Shown here: positions 57,948 through 64,000 of the stretch, piece after piece
Numbering within the stretch: position 1 is the stretch's first letter
Layout of the letters: the number at the start of each line of letters is the position of its first letter
Assembly: GCF_024662215.1 (NCBI RefSeq)
Contig: NZ_CP096115.1
Location: forward strand, 62,001-126,000
Source: Methanoplanus endosymbiosus
GTDB lineage: Archaea; Halobacteriota; Methanomicrobia; Methanomicrobiales; Methanomicrobiaceae
DNA length: 64,000 nt
Direction: 5' to 3'
Notes under the pieces: model-generated
The model's database searches: none
What the model was told of the DNA's origin: nothing
The model's input: the letters and a program-made list of their open reading frames with translations, nothing else
Program-made: the position numbers and the translations under genes

Positions 57948-59276
57948 ATGAATATCATGACTGAGGAGAGAACAAAAAAATCCATAAAGATCCTTGTAGT
58001 GGAAGACAGCCGTACACAGGCAGAATTTCTCCGTTATATCCTTGAGGAGGAAGGGTGCAGGGTAATGCTGGCAGAAGACGGCAGAGAGGCACTTGAGGAG
58101 ATTGAAGCTTATAAGCCGGACATTGTACTGACTGATATTGTAATGCCGGAGATGGACGGATATGAACTATGCCGGAGAATAAAATCTGATGATAATACAA
58201 AGGATATACCTGTTATTCTTGTAACTCAGCTGTATGACCCGGCAGATGTTATCAAAGGGCTTGAATCGGGTGCAGATAATTTCATAATAAAGCCTTATGA
58301 GCAGAGTGATATTCAGAGATGGATTGACAGTATTCTTCCGTCACTGCATAAGCCTGATCCTGACGGGCCACAGAATGCGCTCATAATCCGGCATTCTGAG
58401 AAGGATTATTCTATCAATGCCGGCAGGACGCAGATATTAAATATACTTCTCTCCACATACGGCGTGGCCGTCAGGAAAAATTCTGAGCTTGAAGATGCAC
58501 AGGAAAGGCTGAATTCCTTAAATGAACAGTTAAAAGAGGCAGTCTTTGATCTTAAGGATACCAATGAGGAGCTGGTCTCTGAAAATACCGAGAGGAGGCG
58601 TGTTGAAAATGCCCTTGCCGAGGCAAATAAGAAACTTCAGCTTATGGCAAGCATTACCCGTCATGATATTATCAACCAGTTAACAGCAATGCAGGGCTAT
58701 CTTGAGATTGCCATGACTCTTAAGGAGGAAGAGCCCGATTCCGCCTGGGAGAGTATTGACAAGGCCTTTTCAATGATAGACAAGACCAAAAATACTATTG
58801 AATTTACAGGCGATTATCAGGAGATTGGAATGCATACTCCGATATGGCAGGATATGCACACTCTGGTATTAAATTCCTTAAAGCATACTCAGATTGGTGA
58901 TATCAGATTTGAGAATGTTATTCCTGAAGGAATTGAGATATATGCCGATTCAATGATTGAGAAGGTATTCAGCAACCTCATTGAGAATGCCGTCCGTTAT
59001 GGGGATAAGATCACATATATCCGGTTCAGAACCGAAATTTCCGGTGATAAACTTAAGTTCATCTGTGAGGATGACGGGGTGGGCATAAGGGAGAGGGATA
59101 AAGAGAAGATCTTCTCATATGAATATGGCATGAATACCGGATTCGGGCTCTTTCTTTCAAGGGAGATTCTCGGAATTACCGGCATTAAAATCCGTGAGAC
59201 CGGGAAGAGCGGTGAGGGTGCAAGGTTTGAGCTTTTATGCCCTGAGGATGCTGTCCGGAATTCCGGTGCGGAATAA
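57948..59276 (+). CDS. Receiver-histidine kinase (no PAS)
   Basis: A 442-aa soluble protein. The N-terminal receiver (about 14-130) has Asp63 in LTDIVMPEMDGYEL and a partner Lys in FIIKPYE. A coiled-coil linker (about 180-235) leads to the kinase core, with His239 in ITRHDIINQL, N box SNLIENAVRYG, EDDGVGI and GFGLFLSREILGITG. The same core is used by the 8-PAS kinase at 11961 and the split kinase at 59364, so these form one paralogous set. With the receiver first, it probably takes a phosphoryl group from another kinase and modulates its own kinase half. Confidence 0.9.
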   Translation: MNIMTEERTKKSIKILVVEDSRTQAEFLRYILEEEGCRVMLAEDGREALEEIEAYKPDIVLTDIVMPEMDGYELCRRIKSDDNTKDIPVILVTQLYDPADVIKGLESGADNFIIKPYEQSDIQRWIDSILPSLHKPDPDGPQNALIIRHSEKDYSINAGRTQILNILLSTYGVAVRKNSELEDAQERLNSLNEQLKEAVFDLKDTNEELVSENTERRRVENALAEANKKLQLMASITRHDIINQLTAMQGYLEIAMTLKEEEPDSAWESIDKAFSMIDKTKNTIEFTGDYQEIGMHTPIWQDMHTLVLNSLKHTQIGDIRFENVIPEGIEIYADSMIEKVFSNLIENAVRYGDKITYIRFRTEISGDKLKFICEDDGVGIRERDKEKIFSYEYGMNTGFGLFLSREILGITGIKIRETGKSGEGARFELLCPEDAVRNSGAE

Positions 59277-59363
59277 AGAGATTTATCCACAGTTTTCCTT
59301 TTGTATTCCGGATTTTTTGGAATATGGAGGAATATTATTTATATTGTTCAGTTGTAGAGGAGA

Positions 59364-59876
59364 ATGGTTGCCCTTATGAAATTTGATGCTCTCTTTGATG
59401 ATGCCCATCCTGTAAGGCAGAGGCGTATATTAATTGTATTGGCTGTAACTGCGGTTGCAGTTGGTATAAATCTGGCAGGAATACTTTTTGGAGTAACTAT
59501 TGTACTTGCACACCTGCTCTACTTTCCGGTTATTCTTGCTGCGTACTGGTATCCCAAACGCTGTTATCCGTTTCTGATTCTGATTGCTGCGTTATATGGC
59601 GGGTTTATATTATATTTTAATTATCCTCCTGATCTCTCGCTTATAGCTGCAACAGCTTCAAGGGTTGTTATCTTTACGCTTGTTGGAGTTATAGTCTCAC
59701 TTCTCTCATTTAATCTGAGAAGGTCTGAACAGGAGCTGAATGACATAATTGAATTCCTTCCTGATGCCACTTTTGCAGTTAATAAGGATGGTGTTGTGAT
59801 TGCCTGGAATAAGGCAACTGAGGAGCTTACCGGGGTTAAGAAATCCGCGATTTTAAACAGGGGCAATTATGAGTAT
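59364..59876 (+). pseudogene. N-terminal part of IS-split membrane PAS kinase
   Basis: 171 codons: four closely spaced membrane segments (about 22-115) of a 4TM type seen in methanogen kinases, then the start of a PAS domain (DIIEFLPDATFAVNKDGVVI, ending NRGNYEY). The IS cuts the PAS domain at codon 171. Two starts are possible: ATG 59364, one base after GAGGAG, and ATG 59376, about 13 bases after it; neither spacing is ideal. Joined to 61918-62823 through one GAGTAT copy, the frame reads NYEYSLPFYGKRR and gives a 472-aa protein. Confidence 0.85.
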
Positions 59877-61911
59877 CTCATATTGCGAGACCCCCATTAG
59901 TGAATGAATCTTTATCTTTATGAAATGTCAATTTTTGACTGAATGTTTCACAATATTCACTTTTGTTTCCTCTCAGTAAATAGAATTAATTTCTATTTGT
60001 GCCCACATATTGACTAAAATATATGTATCACTTTAGTTACCACTATGACCTGCTCCGATGATCTTATATTGAACATTAATATTTGAGTATTATATTTCCA
60101 ATGAGTCAATCTCCAGCAACTTAAGCCAGGTTACAATATGGGGTTCATGAACATCAGTTTTACATTCATAATCAATTCCATCTGGTCTGGTAATGACTGT
60201 ATAATATCCAAGGAAATGCATTATTTTTTTCAAACCTACCCTTTCAAGTGGTTTTCCATTGTAATCAAGACCGGGTTTTTCTTCCATAGTATCCAGATTT
60301 CTTCTGACAAGTACACGAATAATTACCTGCACAAGCAGAGCAAAGGAGAGGATAGTAACCAATGCCGTAATTCTACGAGGCAGCTTTAAAAATAGTGTAT
60401 CAACCATTGCAGGCTTTTTTAAGACTGAAAAATTATCTTCCACAGTTTTTTGTCCTTTGTAAAGGCGAAGTATTTCCACAGTGGATGCCTGCTCGTAAGT
60501 AACATTTGTAAAAAGGACAAATGACTCTGTTTTCCTGACAAGAGCTTCATATTTATCTTTTACAATTGTCATTTTATCCATCTCAATCAACCACTGAACC
60601 TCTTTTTTTGGGGGAGGGGCATCTTTAGGAGGCCTACCACGGGCACGCTTTTCAACGACAACCTCTTCTGTTTTTAATGTGAAATCCACAGTCCAGAGAC
60701 CCTTCTTTAGCTTACTATTAAGCAGTTCAATCTCTTTTTTTGCGTCAGCCTCGCAGGAAAACTTTTTGATGATTGATTCACGAATTGTGGATTTGGCTTC
60801 ATCTTTTTTCTTTTCCAGGACTTTGTTGACTTTCTTTTGTCTATCGCCGCTCCTTAATACCAGCAACCTGCAAACTTTACCGCAGATCTCTTTTTGAAAC
60901 TCCTGCGCTTCATATGTTGTAAGTTCACCTTTTTTAGATTCGCGATATGCTCCAATATCTTTCCAATCACTACTTGTATATGCCTCATTGGTAACTTTTT
61001 GTGCTATCTTTTTTTCAAAACTCGCAGGGCATCTCGTAACAAATAAAGAATTAGCTTCCATCAGTTTTTTTATGTTTGGACCTGTTGCAAGTTTTGAATC
61101 TGCGATATACGTCAATTTATCTTTTGAATTATTCAAGAGTTCTTTGAGTGAATCAATAACTGTATGATTCCATTTTGCATCATTTTGACTACCATCTCTC
61201 ACAGTTGCCCGTAATGGAATACCTAATCTGTCAGTTATCAATCCAACCATTATCTGCTTGAGATTTCTCTTACCATCCTTACTCACCCCACGGCAAATTT
61301 TAGGAAGACTTTCATCTTCTTCATCTGTTTCATATTCACCATACAATGATATTGATGTTGTATCTCCATGAAAAACTGCATTAAATGGAATATTAAAGGC
61401 AGAATACGTCTTTAAAGCAATGTTTGTGAAAAGAAATTCACATCCTGCATCATAAAATCGGTCAAGCATAGTTGCAAAAGCATCTCTTGTCAACCATTCC
61501 GATTTCACCTCATCATTGAAAAGAAGTGACATGTCCAATGGTTCAAATTGCTCATTAATAGCCTGAATGGCTATTCTTGGACCATTATTGAGGAAAGGAA
61601 CCAATACAATAGCTTTTGCCAAATTGCCAGGAGATACTCGCCATTGTTGAGAATCCCATGTTAGATGTTCATTTAGAAATTCGACAAAATTTAGCCGATC
61701 AAGGAAGCAGGCAACAATTATTGCGGGTAATGGAGTTCTCTTATCGCCACTTTTCTCCTTTTTAACTGCCCCTTTGAGGAGGTCTTTCAATACTTTTTTG
61801 CTTTTATAACTCTTGTGAGCCATTACATTATATTTTAATTACTGATGTAAAATATTGCTTGTCACAATTATGATTAATTCTGTCTCACATCGTCAAGGGT
61901 TCGCAATGTGC
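59877..61911 (-). mobile_element. IS1634-like insertion sequence (2035 bp) inside a PAS kinase gene
   Basis: Target duplication GAGTAT at 59871-59876 and 61912-61917. The ends are imperfect inverted repeats, CTCATATTGCGAGACCC on the left and (complement) GCACATTGCGAACCC on the right. One minus-strand transposase gene fills it. Distinct from the element at 5238-6914 in size, ends and protein sequence. The host frame is restored exactly by removing the element and one duplication copy. Confidence 0.88.
60090..61823 (-). CDS. IS1634-like DDE transposase (577 aa)
   Basis: Catalyses movement of the 2035-bp element. Candidate catalytic sites: Asp in VFHGDTTSISLYG (near residue 154), Asp in LTYIADSKLAT (near 243), and Glu in KGQKTVEDNFSVLKK (near 468), followed by a hydrophobic ALVTILSFALLVQVIIRVL stretch. 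A Lys-rich insertion with RARGRPPKDAPPPKK lies before the Glu region. The frame is uninterrupted, so it is probably active. Confidence 0.85.
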   Translation of the reverse strand: MAHKSYKSKKVLKDLLKGAVKKEKSGDKRTPLPAIIVACFLDRLNFVEFLNEHLTWDSQQWRVSPGNLAKAIVLVPFLNNGPRIAIQAINEQFEPLDMSLLFNDEVKSEWLTRDAFATMLDRFYDAGCEFLFTNIALKTYSAFNIPFNAVFHGDTTSISLYGEYETDEEDESLPKICRGVSKDGKRNLKQIMVGLITDRLGIPLRATVRDGSQNDAKWNHTVIDSLKELLNNSKDKLTYIADSKLATGPNIKKLMEANSLFVTRCPASFEKKIAQKVTNEAYTSSDWKDIGAYRESKKGELTTYEAQEFQKEICGKVCRLLVLRSGDRQKKVNKVLEKKKDEAKSTIRESIIKKFSCEADAKKEIELLNSKLKKGLWTVDFTLKTEEVVVEKRARGRPPKDAPPPKKEVQWLIEMDKMTIVKDKYEALVRKTESFVLFTNVTYEQASTVEILRLYKGQKTVEDNFSVLKKPAMVDTLFLKLPRRITALVTILSFALLVQVIIRVLVRRNLDTMEEKPGLDYNGKPLERVGLKKIMHFLGYYTVITRPDGIDYECKTDVHEPHIVTWLKLLEIDSLEI

Positions 61912-62823
61912 GAGTATTCCCTTCCTTTTTACGGCAAAAGAAGACCTATGCTTGTTGATCTTGTCCTGACAGGAGATCCTGATATTGAGGCGAATTACCC
62001 TGATTTAATCCAGGAAGACAATAATATTGCATCAGATGTACTCATTAAGCATTTCAGGGGTGAAGGTGGGGCATATCTCCGTTTTACAGCCGCTGCACTG
62101 AAAGATCCTTATGGAAATATTACTGGTGCGGTTGAGTCTATCATTGATGTGACTGATAAGCTGATGACTGAATCGGCACTCTCAAACACCACTAAAAAAC
62201 TGAACACCCTTACCGGAATAATAAGGACTGATCTCTCCAATAAACTTGCGGTTCTCTATGGTTATCTGAGAATGGGTGCTATTAAGTTCAGTGATCCTGA
62301 AGTTATTTCATTTGTGACTGATATTAAGGATGCTGCAAGCGGGATTGAAAGACAGATTAATATATCCCGTGATTTCCGGGATCTTGGGACAAAGCCCCCG
62401 TCATGGGTGATGGTGCAGAAGGCTGTCAATGAAGCTGCCGGAAAACTTGATTTTGGATCGGTGTATTTTCGTACGTGGACCGAAAGGCTTGAGATCTTTG
62501 CAGATCCATATCTGCCCTCAGCATTTAGTCATCTCTTTGATAATGCGCTGAATCTTGCGGAGGATGTAACAAAGATTGTTGTCACATATCAGATACGTGA
62601 AGACGGGTGTGCTGTCATTATAGAGGATAACGGGCCTGGAATTCCTGATAGTGTAAAGGTAAAACTCTTTAATCAGAGCAGTGAGGAGGGGTATGGAAGA
62701 GGTCTTTTCCTTACACATGAAATTTTATCTATTACCGGCATTGATATTGTGGAAACCGGAATTCCGGGTAAAGGAGCAAGGTTTGAGATTATAATTCCTT
62801 CTGAGGGCTACAGGATCAGGTGA
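61912..62823 (+). pseudogene. C-terminal part of IS-split PAS kinase, lacking the phosphoacceptor His
   Basis: Rest of the PAS domain (SLPFYGKRRPMLVDLVL to GAVESIIDVTDKL), then a kinase core. The dimerisation helix reads TGIIRTDLSNKLAVLYGYL; paralogues at 11961 and 57948 have ITRHDI(L/I)NQ here, so the phosphoacceptor His is Thr (codon 62227-62229). The ATP-binding half is intact (SHLFDNALNLA, EDNGPGI, GYGRGLFL). The protein may have been a non-phosphorylating regulator before the IS split it. The open frame extends back to 61855 inside the IS, but no real start is evident. Confidence 0.85.
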
Positions 62824-62829
62824 TTGGTT

Positions 62830-63315
62830 ATGGAAAGAGATACCGGCAGAAGGGCAGGTTCGGGTTATAAGGGTATAGTGCCTGAGGTTCGTGAGCTTAA
62901 GACATCTGAATTTCCAAAGGCCAATGAAGTATGGGTGGATTATCATAATACTACAGGTGTTCCAAAGACTGACAGGATATTCGGAGCATTTCTTGGTGTG
63001 GAACTTGTCTCCCTTGCACGATGCAGGCGGCATTTGGACGGTTATGAGGTTGACGGTGTCTATACTCCTGATGATTATCGTGGAAGGGGTTATGCCCGTC
63101 TGGTTGTGAATGCACTCATTGAGGCATGCCACAATGATGATCTGTATATGTATTCCGTAAGTCACCTCACTGAATTTTACGGACAGTATGGATTTTATGA
63201 GATTTCAGAGAAGGAACTGCCCGAAGGTGTGCGTGAGAGGTACACATGGGCAGTCGGCAATCTTGGCGGTGTTGGTGTTGTGCCGATGATCAGGACCCAT
63301 ACGGATTATATTTAA
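62830..63315 (+). CDS. GNAT-family N-acetyltransferase
   Basis: A 161-aa protein. The acetyl-CoA pyrophosphate loop is seen in YTPDDYRGRGYARLVVNAL (R/Q-x-x-G-x-G/A type), followed by late strand/helix elements including EFYGQYGFYEI, a typical GNAT ending. The acceptor is unknown. The start is ATG 62830, because AGGTGA (overlapping the upstream stop) is then six bases before it; an in-frame TTG at 62824 has none. It is nearly contiguous with the split kinase, so the upstream IS may reduce its transcription. Confidence 0.82.
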   Translation: MERDTGRRAGSGYKGIVPEVRELKTSEFPKANEVWVDYHNTTGVPKTDRIFGAFLGVELVSLARCRRHLDGYEVDGVYTPDDYRGRGYARLVVNALIEACHNDDLYMYSVSHLTEFYGQYGFYEISEKELPEGVRERYTWAVGNLGGVGVVPMIRTHTDYI

Positions 63316-63392
63316 TAATGCTCTCTGAACCGGAGATATGCAATATCTCTCTATGTCCCTCTGAAGATATTTATTGATAATTTTGACTGATA

Positions 63393-64000
63393 ATGTTTAC
63401 CGGAATTGATATCGGCGGGACAAATACTGATATTGCAGTTGTCAGGAATAATAATATTGAGACTGTTAAGGTAGCCAATGATGCCGGTATATCCTCGGCA
63501 CTGTCTAAGGTCAGTAGTACCGGAGGCAGGCTTGCTATAAGCACGTCCCAGCCTTTAAACCGTCTGATTATGACATCCCCTGATGATCTGTGCACTGTCA
63601 CAATTCCGGGGCCGGGTCTTCTCCGTTCCGGTGCTGTAAAGGGTGCTGTAACCATCAGGGGTGATATTGCAGAAGAGATTGATCCGGATGAGATCAGAGG
63701 GATTTTTGAAGGGACAGATGCAGACTATCTTGCAGTTGCAGGGAAATTTTCGATTAGAAATCCTCTTCTGGAAGAGAGGGTGCATGAGATTGCACTCGGC
63801 TTTTTTGATGAGAAGAGGATTGCACTGAGTCATCATATTGGTGAGATCGGGTTTCCGTCAAGGATTGCCACTACAAAGATCAATGCACAGGTTAAGGAGG
63901 TGGCCCTTGGAGTTGGGGGTATTGTAAATACTCATTTTTCGGGCAGAGAATTTTATTTTATGAAGGGTGACGGCGGTCTTTCTTCTCCGGAGATGGTATA
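63393..64000 (+). CDS. Hydantoinase/oxoprolinase-family protein, 5' part
   Basis: An open frame of 202 codons that runs off the window. The start MFTGIDIGGTNTDIAVV has the ASKHA-type phosphate-1 loop (DIGGTNTD) used by the hydantoinase A/5-oxoprolinase family. Later come RLAISTSQPLNRL, PGPGLLRSGAV and AVAGKFSIRNP, all typical of the N-terminal half. These enzymes hydrolyse cyclic amides with ATP, but many archaeal members are uncharacterised. Whether a hydantoinase B subunit follows cannot be seen. There is no clear ribosome site. Confidence 0.82.
   Translation, partial: MFTGIDIGGTNTDIAVVRNNNIETVKVANDAGISSALSKVSSTGGRLAISTSQPLNRLIMTSPDDLCTVTIPGPGLLRSGAVKGAVTIRGDIAEEIDPDEIRGIFEGTDADYLAVAGKFSIRNPLLEERVHEIALGFFDEKRIALSHHIGEIGFPSRIATTKINAQVKEVALGVGGIVNTHFSGREFYFMKGDGGLSSPEMV

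Noticed and set aside
61855-61911. Start codon at 61855 for the C-terminal kinase fragment
   Set aside because: It lies inside the insertion sequence, and the frame upstream of GAGTAT is IS end sequence, so it is not a natural start.
63393-64000. Assignment as a methanogenesis marker protein
   Set aside because: The N-terminal DIGGTNTD and following motifs match the hydantoinase/oxoprolinase family. I had no firm basis for a marker-family name.

Overview
The window looks like a chromosome segment of a methanogenic euryarchaeon, most likely of the Methanomicrobiales (Methanoplanus/Methanolacinia type). This rests on the gene mix (very long secreted parallel beta-helix/PKD proteins, a PGF-CTERM-like sorting tail, a small sirohaem sulfite-reductase-like protein, archaeal PAS kinases with a TRHD-type phosphoacceptor box), TATA boxes close to start codons, and GTG/TTG start candidates. 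No rRNA, CRISPR array or phage module was seen. The only tRNA recognised is tRNA-Lys(TTT).

Layout. (1) 1-8.8 kb: two tandem paralogues of a secreted C69 dipeptidase, then two paralogues of a TauE/SafE anion exporter. The exporter copies are separated by a dead IS605-type element whose tnpB is frameshifted and also split by an IS1634-like element. (2) 9.0-11.1 kb: a SAM methyltransferase, a CGGC-domain protein and a small sirohaem/ferredoxin sulfite-reductase-like protein. (3) 11.1-16.6 kb: a hairpin-forming repeat, a transposase fragment, and a 1545-residue receiver/8-PAS histidine kinase containing a 990-bp internal duplication. (4) 16.7-19.4 kb, minus strand: an HTH-nucleotidyltransferase/HEPN pair (MNT-HEPN toxin-antitoxin type), a cyclase-family hydrolase and a YIP1-like membrane protein. 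(5) 19.6-48.3 kb: four giant secreted beta-helix proteins, all on the minus strand, with a permease, tRNA-Lys and a PadR-ABC transporter operon between the second and third. Three end in dockerin modules, one of them also carrying an N-terminal subtilase. The fourth ends in an archaeosortase-type tail and is split by a 2.18-kb IS. (6) 48.5-50.0 kb: an MFS drug exporter. (7) 50.4-56.8 kb: a compact chemosensory operon (double-CheW protein, MCP, CheA-receiver fusion). (8) 56.9-64 kb: a lipoprotein alpha/beta hydrolase, a receiver-kinase, a membrane PAS kinase split by a second IS1634-like element, a GNAT acetyltransferase, and the start of a hydantoinase/oxoprolinase-family gene running off the window.

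Themes. Three intact-looking insertion sequences each lie inside another gene. Each has matching ends and an exact target duplication (6, 8 and 6 bp), and removing the element plus one duplication copy rejoins the host reading frame. The least familiar parts are the secreted protein family, which shares an N-terminal module and near-identical PKD-dockerin tails; a transposase apparently made by -1 frameshifting at an A-AAA-AAA heptamer, whose stop codon is the last three bases of the element; and a kinase paralogue in which the phosphoacceptor histidine is threonine.
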